NCBI GenBank assembly: GCA_034766995.1
Contig: CM068313.1
Coordinates: forward strand, 24,459,012 to 24,523,011
Direction: 5' to 3'
Length of the DNA stretch: 64,000 nt
Source of the DNA: Acanthacorydalis orientalis
Lineage: Eukaryota > Arthropoda > Insecta > Megaloptera > Corydalidae
The translations under genes were made by a program, and so were the position numbers. Under the pieces are notes generated by a model. It worked only from the letters and a program-made list of their open reading frames with translations. It was not told where the DNA came from and did no database searches. Positions 12,593-23,627 of the stretch are shown in pieces (positions within the stretch are counted from its first letter, which is position 1; the number at the start of each line of letters is the position of its first letter).

Positions 12593-13173
12593 TCAAAAAT
12601 AGACGCGGAAATTTAGATCTCAATCACGTATTTCTCATCTTCATTACACATTCTACGCAGTTACATCCTAATTTGTTCATTGCAAAGTGTACGTCTGTCT
12701 CGAATCACCGTTTAACATAACTTTGCTCTCAACTTCTTGAACTTTTAATCATCGACTGTATATTTTATCCTTCATATGATTTTTACAAACACCTTTATAG
12801 TAGTAGCGTATCTAATATATATGTACATTCAGTGACCTCACACATAGATTTTTTTTCTAATTGTGTGTAATGAATTTGCTTTAATATCGGTTTAATAACA
12901 TTCCTAGTACTTGAAGTTTATGTTTACTGTGCAGTTTGTTTAAATATATTTAGTCCTTTAACAAATATCGCTTTCATAGATATGCCAATGATATATGCGG
13001 AAAAGTAAACGATGGTTTTTTACACGCTGCTGAAGATGTGTACTTAAAAACATGCATCGCGTATGTGTATGTTTTTATTAATTTCGGATCAAATCATTGT
13101 TTGACATTAGAAATATCGATATTTTTCCAAAATTATATTGTATGAAGCCAAGCTAATTGTTTAATGATACATG

Positions 13174-13206
<33 letters not shown>

Positions 13207-14602
13207 TTCCATTTCCGTTGTTAAGACACAAACATTGAAACAGTAACAGTTCTATAAATGTCGTTAAAATTGGATATATCCTCTAATTATGATATATTGC
13301 TTAAAACACACAAGCGCAAATTAAAAGAACATACATATCTGAAAAAGAACAATTTTACTGTTGAGTAAGGTTACTGTAACAGTTTGCTATTATTATCTAA
13401 TTGCACTATGACCGACTAACTGAACATTTTATTATATTCAAAGTCAATTAAATATTTGACTATATAGTAAGAAAAAAAACAACAGATAATTAAAATTTAT
13501 TGTGGGACATAAAGATATGTGAAATTCAATTACTGAAGTGTAAGCTAAATTGACCTACATCACGCGCCGCAAAAATAATTTCAATAAAAGCACGTTTTAA
13601 ATTTAATGAATACTTTATATTAATTATCATGTTGTATTGTGCTTTGCAATAATAGGTTTTTCGCGTGACTTCATATTATATTCATTCCAGTTTTAATACA
13701 GACATGTAGGTAGACATTTTTCCAGCTTTCATAGATTTTTACACAATCTTAAAGGTCACATCACTAGTTTTTACAGAGCACCATTTTTATTACTTCATTT
13801 TCTAATTACCCTTTCTGTTTATTTAATCAATATATATTACTGTATATTTCTATTTTGAAATTAACTCGTTCATTTAATGTATTTGGAATTTCGTACGGAA
13901 TGTAGATTAGTAGTATCAAAATTTGTTGTTTTCTCGTTGTAAAATATCCACACGTGTATATAACGTAAATGTAGAAAATATTAAAATTCAAAAATAAACA
14001 GATTTCCGAGTTTCAAAACGGTACAAAAAATTATTAGAAAAACAACAACAATATGTCAAATTGTACCTAAAATTTTATGTGTTTCTTATCCGTGAATGGA
14101 ATAACTCGCTAACAATCAAATATTTATTTTTGTATTTACTTAGCGCTTATAATAAACGCGCGAAGGCCATATCCATTCCAATATATAAAATTATTTTAAT
14201 GAGCCCAATCATATTATCCAACTATTCAATACTGCCGACAAACTGATAAATGACTATTGTTTATTTATTGTATGGTGATGTGAAAAAAGTCTGAATATAA
14301 TTTACGCGTTGTTTATTTTATATTTATAATACAAAAAGCCGAACTCGACATTTGAAATTATTCATACGTATGTATAGTTTTGAATATTCATTTTGAAATA
14401 TTATTTCTAGGCAATTTTCACTTGAAATGTTATTATATACGAAATACAATTACCTGTAAAATATCTTTTAGAATGTCAGTAACATTGTATGTTTTTTAAA
14501 TAGATAATTCATTCGTCACGGTGTTTAATTTAGTTTTAAATAGTATTAAAATAATTATTGAAAATAGTTACGTGCGATCCTATGGGATCACTCACAGTGA
14601 CT
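11668..14602. other. AT-rich intergenic DNA, no gene seen
   Basis: Holds TA tracts at 12537-12586 and 13170-13206. Frames at 11818-12042 and 14061-14246 lack recognisable motifs and match the surrounding composition, so I do not call them genes. Confidence 0.55.
12537..12586. repeat. (TA)n, about 25 units
   Basis: Uninterrupted TA run between TTATT and AAGTTC. Confidence 0.93.
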
Positions 14603-14606
14603 TTAA
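14603..14606. repeat. TTAA at left end of piggyBac-like element
   Basis: The expected piggyBac target TTAA immediately precedes CACGTTGGTCGCCCA. The right side has TTGT at 15219-15222, a plausible decayed copy. Confidence 0.6.
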
Positions 14607-15218
14607 CACGTTGGTCGCCCACCGTAGATCGGGGGGTGTGTTTCCTGCGGGGCCCAAATTCACGCTGCACCGCTTCGTGACGCACTAGCAATATATGTGC
14701 TTATAAAATTGATCCGGTTGTTTTTCAATTATAAATCGAATTGTTTTAAAAATAATTTCTTTTCTTATTTCTAATGTTAATGAATAGTTATATCCTCAAA
14801 ATATTAGGTCGGACAATATGCAAAAGGATAAAGAGAAACGACTCATAATTTAAAAATTAGAAGAAATCCGCAAGGCAAAACAATGAGAAGAATGTGGGTC
14901 ATCTGTTATTAGAAAAGCAGGCAAACTTTGGAATGACAAGAAGCTAGGAAAAATGTAAAAAAGACAAAAACAGATTGTCCTAGTTGTTCAAAAATACCGT
15001 AGCTTTGTTTGAATTGTTTCAGCGAATATCATAAAATAGTAACATATTATATATTTTTGTTAAAAACATATTTTTATCTCTGTTTATATATACTTATATG
15101 TTATTCCTATTAAATATTTGTGTTACAAATGAAAACTGTTGCAAATTATTTGTGAACGCCTGCATAATTTGTTGAAGAAAAGCGTCGCCCACAGTTGGGT
15201 GATGGGGAGATCAAAGTG
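14607..15218 (+). mobile_element. Deleted piggyBac-like element (about 612 bp)
   Basis: The left end CACGTTGGTCGCCCA and the reverse-complemented right end CACTTTGATCTCCCCA form a short imperfect inverted repeat flanked by TTAA and TTGT. Both sub-terminal regions carry the block GTCGCCCAC and GC-rich sequence very unlike the surroundings. The interior keeps only the 3' end of the transposase gene, including the C-terminal cysteine motif. An intact element would be about 2-2.5 kb, so most of the coding region is gone. Confidence 0.78.
14976..15035 (+). pseudogene. piggyBac transposase C-terminal cysteine-rich domain, remnant
   Basis: Frame from 14976 reads CPSCSKIP, a stop at 15000-15002, then LCLNCFSEYHK. 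The spacing C-x2-C-x6-C-x2-C-x5-H and the LC..CF..YH signature match the C-terminal zinc-binding domain of piggyBac-family transposases, which in family members binds the terminal repeats. The in-frame stop and the missing catalytic DDD core show it is dead. The preceding lysine-rich KKTKTD also fits the family linker. Confidence 0.78.
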
Positions 15219-15222
15219 TTGT

Positions 15223-16369
15223 AATATATAATTTAACTTTTTTTAAATAATTAAATTTTGTGACTGCTGAACAGTCAAATAATCATTTTATGAAAGATAC
15301 AAAGCAATTCAACTAAACAAGCCGACCTGATACACCTCTGAAAAGTAAACTAATATATCAAAACGAAATCATTTCTTAAAGAATCATGTTATCATATTTT
15401 AGAATTTTTTAAAACATAGTTTATAGACGGCTTTTTCATTATATTTTATATACTGTTGTAATATTTTGTTATATTCATAATACTCGTATTCCAGATATTG
15501 CCAAATATTTCAGATGCTTTTATTATTGATTCTAATTAATTTAATAATATAACTGTTTGTAATACATTATATATGTTCTTTTTTTCGGATTCGAAAAGTT
15601 TATCTCGCACTTAAAATTTATTTTACACTCATAATAAATTTTATTTCAATTCATTAATTAATTGACGTTCCTCTAATCACAAAACTATGATATATGTGTG
15701 TAAGATATTAATCGGTTTTGTGTATAAAATTATATGTTCCTCAAACAGGTAATAAACAAATTCCAAAGTATTTCAAATAGCAATAAAATAATTTACTTTC
15801 AAAGTTGCTAATTAAATTTTCGGATCTTGCAAGTCTTAACGAGCAAAATTAAACCTCCGTGATTAAATGTTGGTATACTTTCAATATCCGTTTGATATAT
15901 AACGCTCTTAACAGGTGTGCAGTATTAATGTACTCATATTTTGCACACTAAGTATTTAAACTGAACCTAAAAAGAAAAATACGAAACAGTGCTCCACTTT
16001 CCCCGATGAATTAAGTTTCCGTCGGTTTTATTATGGCTCGTAATAATTTTTTCGTGGTTAGTAGCTGGAAAAGTTGATTTCATTTATTAATAATAACAAT
16101 TCTATGCACGAGTTAGGCGCACCTTTAACAAAATAGCACGTTTGCCTGCATCGATATGTGATCGAGTGCATGCGTTTATATGTAAACAAATTTTTTACAA
16201 TTGCGCAAAAGCAAATAAAAGTTTCAGATCCGTCTATTTCAGGGTTGGGAAAATAAATGTTCTCGATGCAATAGTTGAAATGTATTACATTTCATTTATT
16301 TCTTAAACTGGTATTGTTATTTACGAAATCGTTTTAAATATACATATTTATACTTAAACCCGTAATACA

Positions 16370-16402
<33 letters not shown>

Positions 16403-17086
16403 GATGAGCCTGTATTTTTAATATGCAAATCATGAAATTTTATGACATTAAATCATTTGATGTTAGATAAAATATTTGTCGTTAATAACGTTTTTTTGTA
16501 ATATTATTAATTAAATAATATAGAACATTATATATTTATAATAAAAATGTTGTGTACTAATAAAATTATTAAAATTAAAATATTGGTATAAAAAATGATG
16601 TAAATGTAATAAAAAAAAATCTTTAAAAGATTGGAAAATTAATAAATAGAGAATTGTACATGTGTAATAAATTCTCATGTACATTTTATTAAGACAGTTT
16701 TTCCATTTGTTACAAAGAACTACTTCAGATGATCTGCTAGACTGATGTTTAAAAAATTGTTAGTGTGATGCAATTAGCATAGCGTATATAATTTTTTTTT
16801 TAATATTTTTAACATATTCGTATTTATTTAAAATATTTTCTTACATATTCATGTCGAGGAATGATTTTTTTAGATTAACATAAAATATATTTGAAACATA
16901 TTTAACAAAATACTAGGTATATTTGCAGACATCAAAGAATATTGTATGTAGTGTAAATTTTCCAAAAGTTTTCCATCCCTGCCACTACCTGTAATATGTA
17001 ACCTTCAACCTACAACTGTCTATAATACGCCTTACCGTGATGTTTTCAAGTACATCATTTATCAATATGTGGTTTTTTTTTCTCTT
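15223..17086. other. AT-rich intergenic DNA, no gene seen
   Basis: The part at about 16,010-16,250 is less AT-rich than its surroundings and contains GCACGAGTTAGGCGCACC, but there is no open frame or splice pattern. A small TA tract lies at 16377-16402. Confidence 0.5.
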
Positions 17087-17345
17087 ACAGATTTCATAAG
17101 ACTTAAAAGAATTATTCTGTTGCGTGTTTACTAGGTGGGAGGAACATTCGGATCTACGAAAGTTTCTTTTAGTATACAGTTGAGTGTATCCAAATTGGTT
17201 CTTTCCTTTTGACAGCTACCATTGTTTGTTGTCGTTTAGCTGTCATTCTTCTTGTAGCAATTCACGTGAAATGATATGTTGAGTAGTCCTTGAGCTAAGT
17301 TAACCTCATTTTTCGTGTGCTTTATGAAAACCGTGTGTCGAATAA
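17087..17345 (+). other. GC-elevated island upstream of Atf3, possible promoter or first exon
   Basis: This 260-bp stretch is visibly richer in G and C than the flanks and has no long open frame. Atf3's coding exon is preceded by a likely 3' splice site at 20882, so a non-coding first exon must lie further upstream; this island and the one at 19441-19640 are candidates. I see no TATA box or decisive initiator, so the assignment is speculative. Confidence 0.25.
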
Positions 17346-17882
17346 TTTAACATATTTTATACACTGACAAAAATAACCACTTTGTTTTATTATTGCAACG
17401 CCATTGTTCAGTAATCTATTAAAAATATTTGTAAAGACGTAATATATTATACACTTGTTATGTGATTACAAAAACAGTATGTTTACGACAATGTATTTTA
17501 GTCCATAGGCTATTTTGAAAATTAAACTTGATAAAAAATATATTGCGTACTTATATATCGTCACTAGGAGGTTATGCATATGCCTTGTAATTAATCTAAG
17601 TATTAAAAGAAGTTATGTGCAAACAAAATTTCTTCGATTTTGAAATTCAGTAATTTCACTAATATTATAATTGTGGAAAATGTGCACGTAACATTTGAGT
17701 ATAATCTTTTTTTTTAATTAATTTTTAGATATTTTATTCATTGTTCTGTGAACGTATGTAAAAAGATTCTTTTTCTGATATTTTATAAAACTGGTTTCAT
17801 AAAAGAAGATATCATTTTCATATAACTTAATTCAAAAAGTGTCTTATCGACGGATGTTATCTTTAAAAACAATGAAATCCGA

Positions 17883-17990
17883 CGAGTGGGATTGTTAGAT
17901 TTAGTGCATGGTCTTCGTAAATTGTGTGATTTGATATTTTCCCATTACTTCGAAGACTATCCCACACTAGTTTTTAACCCACTCGATTAC
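17883..17990. repeat. Imperfect hairpin, about 100 nt
   Basis: CGAGTGGG at the 5' side pairs with CCCACTCG at the 3' side, TTAGTG with CACTAG-type sequence, and GGTCTTCG with CGAAGACT next to the loop. The loop is about 33 nt. The size and paired ends resemble a microRNA precursor or a worn MITE. I do not recognise a known mature microRNA in either arm. Confidence 0.45.
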
Positions 17991-19319
17991 ACAAAAACAT
18001 ATAGTGAGACAGAATGATTACATATCCTTACCACCCATATACACAATAGTTTAAGTAAAATCATAAAATCCACATTTTATCGTTGTAGAACATATGTGAA
18101 GTATAATATATACGGTCAAAAAAGTAAACAAACTTCCACACATTTTTTTTAAATCTTGAATAAATACATGAATATATATATATATATCTCTCAAATTTTC
18201 GAATCTCAAACGTATATAATTCAATTTTGAAGCACGTATCGCCATTTTGTTTTTTTTATTAAACTTTTTAATAATATTTAAAACTGAGAGTTAGCTTATT
18301 TTTGACACGAGTTCTTGGTGATTTTTTAAAATTTGTCACCCCAACATCGTTTCATTCCAGACTTAGATTTTTCATTTCCAATATCTCCATATTCGTTATC
18401 TTGAATTTTTCCAGTTTCATGTTAATTTCAGGTCATAAATTTCACTCGAATTGGTATAAGGACTTTAAATTTTTTTTATGTTTTATAATAGTTTTTCGAT
18501 AAATAAAATGTATTTAATGCAAGGAATACAAATAGATCAATATATATTTTAATAATGTTTATGGTACAAGTTTTATTGTACAATTATGGTTAAGTTTACA
18601 ATGGATAAATCGCAAAAAAAATTGTCAATTGATATTAAAACTATCAATAGAATAAAATATTAATCCGGTGAATTAAACTTATTTAAATGCAGCAGGAATT
18701 ATTATTTGTTTTATTAAATTCTACCGAATCCATTCATATAGGTTCGTTTAAAAATAGAAAATCTTTTGTTTTTACAATTACTTGTGTCTTTTAAACCTAA
18801 ACCGTTTAATAATGTTTCAACTATATAAGTCATGTTAACAGAGAAAGTATTTTTGATAGATTCTTAATTCAAAATTAGACATGAATGTTAACGTTAACAT
18901 ATTATAAGGCCATCGATAAATTATTTTTTTTAAAAAAAAACTGAAAAATCGAATATATTTATAATTAAATTCTTTTTTTTAAAATTAAATTAAATTGAAT
19001 ATAATTATATTAAATTTCTCCTATTTTATGGTTGTAAAAGTTTAATTATTTTTGAACTGTGTTTTCTTAAGATGTAGTAATCGAAATAAACAACATTTAA
19101 ATGCTATGTATAATCTTCGAATTAATATTATATCCTTTATTTAGTTTCAGAATCAAGTTCTGAATGATACTGATCAAAAAATATTTTTTATTATATTAAA
19201 TATTAAATATAACCGTTATTTTCTTTCAAAAATAAAATTAAAGTTATACAAATATGCCTCATTGCTATTTTTTCTTACTGTATTGTTCGGATTTTTTGTC
19301 GAATAACTTTTTCTTAGAT

Positions 19320-19324
19320 TTATA

Positions 19325-19377
<53 letters not shown>
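19320..19377. repeat. (TA)n with one TATATG step
   Basis: About 29 units, followed by GAGAGTGTGTGTATG. Confidence 0.92.
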
Positions 19378-19382
<5 letters not shown>

Positions 19383-20060
19383 TGTGTGTATGTTTATGTG
19401 CATGTGTATGTATGTATGTGTACTTTTTTTATTTATCTGGCATAGAGCTTTCAAAATGTGTCAGAGTTAAGAAACCCCGTTGAGTGGCAGCATTACAGCA
19501 CATTAACTTAAAACGTTTACGTGATATGAGAAGTTCGTATATTTTTCTTCGAGCCAAAACGTGGGCGTTTAATTGACGTGCTATTAGAAACTATAAAAAA
19601 TTACACGACGAAGTATTATATATGTCTGTGTGTAGTCTCTGTTTGTAATGTTTTTTAAAAATATACGAAATTATATATATATATATATATATTTATATAA
19701 ATTATTATATAATACAAAATTTTTCTTATTAGTTTTTTAAATTAAAATATAATTCAGAAAAACAGTAATTATTTTTGCATTGTTTCATGTCGAAAAGTTT
19801 ATCGAATTAAATTTAAAATGTGTACGGTATAAAAAAAATCTTTAATTACATTGTAATAAGTCAAGAGAATACATAACATTAGTGAATTAAAAAATAATGT
19901 TTATTAATATTGTATCTGCAATGGTCAAGTAACTAAAAATAAGATAGCACATCTCATTAGTCAACTTTATTCATTATCATTTTATTTTAACATTTGACGT
20001 AAACATCAAAAAGAATTATATCATAAGGTTATCAAGAATTAAACTTGAACAAATTGAACG

Positions 20061-20065
<5 letters not shown>

Positions 20066-20110
<45 letters not shown>
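20066..20110. repeat. (TA)n, about 22 units
   Basis: Lies about 780 bp upstream of the presumed Atf3 5' UTR exon. Confidence 0.92.
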
Positions 20111-20112
<2 letters not shown>

Positions 20113-20313
20113 AAAATTATTATTTAAAATTGGTGAAATCTTGTTATTTTTTATTGAAACGCATATTCGTTCTATACAGTTTGTTCCAGTCACGAATGTG
20201 TCTATAAATGTTATCTTAATTTTCTTATATAAGAATTTAAAATTATAATTAGGTTTTAATTTTATATGAAATCCACATAGAATATTTTTTAATCGGTAAA
20301 CTAGAAAATAATT

Positions 20314-20317
<4 letters not shown>

Positions 20318-20367
<50 letters not shown>
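20318..20367. repeat. (TA)n, about 24 units
   Basis: Ends in TATGTATGTAC. Confidence 0.92.
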
Positions 20368-20374
<7 letters not shown>

Positions 20375-20758
20375 CTTGATATATTTAATATATATTAGTA
20401 AGGATTTCGTGAACCAAAATTTTAACCATTAGCAGGATTACCATTATCATTGTTATTCGGTTTTTTTTTGATAACTTTTACAGATATCGCAGGTTTTCTT
20501 TTTTTAATAAATGTTTTTTTTAAAAAAATGCTCGTTTTATTATAAATGAATCTGAGAATATAATTGCAGCAGATTTTTTGTATCTATGCTGGGAGTATAG
20601 CGAGCATACTGTGATATTCGATTCAATTCAGTTGTGTTTATAAATGTAGTTTTCTTAATCATAATCCAATAAATAGAAAATATTAATGAATAGTAAACAC
20701 ATCTATCAGTTATCTTTAGCATATGCAATGTCTATTGTTCTATGAAAAGTAGCTTGCA

Positions 20759-20792
<34 letters not shown>
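20759..20792. repeat. (TA)n-(GA)n compound tract
   Basis: About nine TA units pass into about eight GA units, 90 bp upstream of the Atf3 5' UTR acceptor. Confidence 0.92.
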
Positions 20793-20882
20793 GTAAAGAA
20801 AGATGTATTCATTATTTGTATAACAATTAATTCTTTTTTTGATTAATTACTACATAAAATTAATTGTTAATATTTGTTTCCA

Positions 20883-21583
20883 GAACGCAGTCATCCAGTC
20901 GACACCATTTTCAACCTCATTCTAATCAGCGGACAACGTACGATTTCTACAGATAGTTTTCAACAATATCAAGTTACAAGAAATTAACTTGCCAAATACC
21001 CAGTGCACAAAAGACTTCTTACATTCAATAAAAGTGCACAAAAGAAGTTCCTTTTGTTAAAAAAAAAATACAGTCAAAAGTCAACATTTATAATCTGTAT
21101 TCCAAGTGCATTGTAGAATACATTTTTTTAATGTGCGAATGTTTAAAAAGTAGTCGCGTTCCGTGGAAACATAATCTGTTCAGTATATTTTAACATAGTT
21201 GTTTTATCTGTCTTGCATTTGTACAAAAAAGTATAGTGATATTTTTCAACCCAGTGCAAATATAGTAATTTGCATGAAAATTGTGATGAAATATATACCT
21301 TTTCGATGTAAATATGTGTTAAAGCTCGTATATATTTTAAAATAATATTTTTTTAAACAAAAATAAGACTATTAATTCATTGTGTGCCTCTTAAACGTAT
21401 AAAAATAGAAGAGATTTTAAATTTCCAGTGCCTTTATTAGTTATTGTTTTACGTCAATGTTATTTGTGTATTTTATATATGTATGTATATTTAAATATAA
21501 TTCCATATAACGTGAAATATTTTAATTCATATTATTTAATAATTTTACGTGAAAATTAAACGCTTCCCATTCATATCACCAAA
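20883..21583 (+). other. Atf3 5' untranslated region, probable spliced exon start
   Basis: TTTGTTTCCAG at 20872-20882 is a good 3' splice site. The following 60 bases are GC-richer than the intron-like upstream. The region has several in-frame stops and leads without a better acceptor to the start codon at 21584. A 5' UTR of about 700 nt with many short AUGs would permit translational control, which is common in ATF-family stress genes. The splice assignment is inference. Confidence 0.55.
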
Positions 21584-22274
21584 ATGTATAACTTAAACGT
21601 AAACGTTTCAACAAGCAGCGGCTCTGCCGTCAACAGCTTGCTAACAGTTGAAAACTCAAACAACACACCACTGACGCCAGAAATTGTGAACTCATTAATT
21701 GCGATGACAAATCCATTAGACAATTTCAATTTTACATTATCGTCAGAAGCAACAAATTGTGACACAAAAACAGGTATTTGTCCAATATCTGCAATTAATG
21801 ATTCGTGCAGCAATTCATCCGGAAGTCAAACGGAGTCCCCGACATCACCGCCCAGCGTGCAACACACCTGTTCGCAATTAATTAAAGCTGGACTCAAACT
21901 GTCGATCCAATCGAAACGAAAACACTCCGGAGATTCAATCGGAGGTGGCGAATTGCTCGACCTTGACCTTGCGTCGACTATCGGCGGCAAAAAGAGGAAA
22001 ATCGTATGCAAAGGAGAAATCACCGGCAGTGAAGATGAATACGATAGCATGTTTACGCAAAGTAATCAAGGGGTAGGTATTTTAGTAATATATTAACGAG
22101 TAAAAAAATATCAAAAGCTGTATAATAAATTCATTGGTTTTCAAATGTAAAATCATTTTTACATACATTCTTGTGCTTCATTGTAAATTTTTAATTTATG
22201 TAAAGTTAAATTTTATTATTGATTTTGGATTTGGCTACTGCTTCTTGTATATATATATATATATACACCTATAC

Positions 22275-22342
<68 letters not shown>

Positions 22343-23627
22343 GTATATATATATATATACACACGAATAATTAAATTATTATTTTAAAAGTATTCCTTCT
22401 GTAGTCATTTCATATTTCATCAAATTGTCATAAATGTCAATAATGGTGATATACAATAGTCCTCAAATAAGGACAGTCAGAGCGCCGTACCGCTACATGC
22501 TAATAAATTAACATGCGTTGAATGCGCTAATTATACAATCAAATGTGATTTCCTGTCTGTTGGGTTTGCTCATATTAATTACATTTGTCCTTCAGTGTAC
22601 AAAGAACATCGGCAGTCTATTTGTTATAATTGGAAAAACACGCCATTAGACAGGCTTTTTTCTTTTTTGCTATGGGAAAAATGAAAAACGTTTTATAAAT
22701 TTATTGAAACCTATATTATGTTTTTAAATAAGTACAATTTTGTGATCATATAGAATATTTTTTCGCCCTTCAAACCCCATGAACAGAAAAAATATAATTT
22801 CTTATTTTTTTTTATATTTTTGTTGTATATTTGAAATACGTCCATTTTGTTTATTTTTAATTTTATAGGCTCAAATATATTATAATAGTCGTATAAAAGA
22901 TGATGATTCCAATGCTTTTTTCTAGCTTACTCCAGAAGACGAAGAACGACGAAGGAGACGTCGCGAACGAAATAAAATTGCTGCAACAAAGTGTCGTCTT
23001 AAGAAACGCGAGAAAACCGTCAATCTTGTACATGAATCAGAAACATTAGAAACACAGAATATTGAACTTAAAACTGAAATAAAAAAATTAGAAACAGAAC
23101 GGCGGCGTTTAGTTGACATGTTGTCCATGCATAGTCCAGCTTGTGTAAAACAAAATTGTATAAAATCTCAAACTGGAAATCAGTATGGACATCATGAAAC
23201 ATCTGCAGAAGCCTATATTCTTTCTGATATTACTGATTCTACTAATGGATATGGGCATCACACAGAAGAACTAAATTGTTTACCACCAGTTACAACATTA
23301 TCAAATTCAGTTATTGAGAATAATGGATTATCGTATAGTAGTCGTCCTTCTTCTGTTGATATACCATTAACATATAGACAGCATGAAAGCTATAGTCGAC
23401 CTGCTAGTGTCGGAGTATCTCTCATTGAACGATCTAACCAATATGGGAAACCACCAAGTATTATTATTAACGAACCTTCTGACGATTATACTTCCCATTT
23501 GACGAATCTCGATAATCCCTCAGGAAATTACCAAATAAATTCCCATTGTCACAATTATGATTCCAATAATGGAAATAATGGGCAAAGTTATACAAATTCT
23601 GGGATAGACAATGGTTGTATGGCATAA
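21584..23627 (+). CDS. Atf3: Atf3, bZIP transcription factor of the ATF3/JDP2 group
   Basis: A nuclear basic leucine-zipper factor that binds AP-1/CRE-type sites as homo- or heterodimer; in insects Atf3 acts in stress, immune and metabolic responses. Two coding exons, 21584-22072 and 22926-23627, joined GG|GTAGGT...TTCTAG|CT in phase 0, give 396 residues. The start sits in a CACCAAAATG context. Residues 1-160 are Ser/Thr/Asn-rich; a basic patch GGKKRKI lies near 134-140. The basic region is 171-192 with the signature N-KIAATK-CR (N179, A182, A183, C186, R187). A perfect five-heptad zipper follows, with Leu197, 204, 211, 218 and 225. The C-terminal 165 residues are Ser/Asn/Tyr-rich low complexity, longer than in vertebrate ATF3. 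The exon boundary falls just before LTPEDEE. The 853-bp intron contains a large TA array. The gene converges on SEC61G. Confidence 0.95.
22246..22365. repeat. Compound (TA)n/(CATA)n array inside the Atf3 intron
   Basis: TA, CACCTATA, four CATA units, about 30 TA units, TACATATG, more TA and a CACAC tail. It occupies about one seventh of the intron. Confidence 0.92.

Larger units (their letters stand above)
17991..20882. other. AT-rich DNA upstream of Atf3, mostly featureless
   Basis: Contains TA tracts at 19320-19377, 20066-20110, 20318-20367 and 20759-20792. A less AT-rich patch at 19441-19640 has ACGTGGGC and TTGACGTGCT, the latter like a CRE half-site. If 20883 is an exon start, part of this stretch is intronic. 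Confidence 0.45.

Noticed and set aside
18090..18245. ACGGTCAAAAAAGTAAACAAACTT near 18112, resembling a Tc1/pogo-type transposon end
   Set aside because: No matching inverted end or TA-bounded unit was found within several kilobases, and no transposase fragment lies beside it.
21571..22050. Minus-strand frames opposite Atf3 exon 1
   Set aside because: Antisense shadows of a well-supported coding exon; no independent motif or splice support.
22922..23128. Arg/Ser-rich minus-strand frame opposite the Atf3 basic region
   Set aside because: Complement of the basic-region codons, not a gene.
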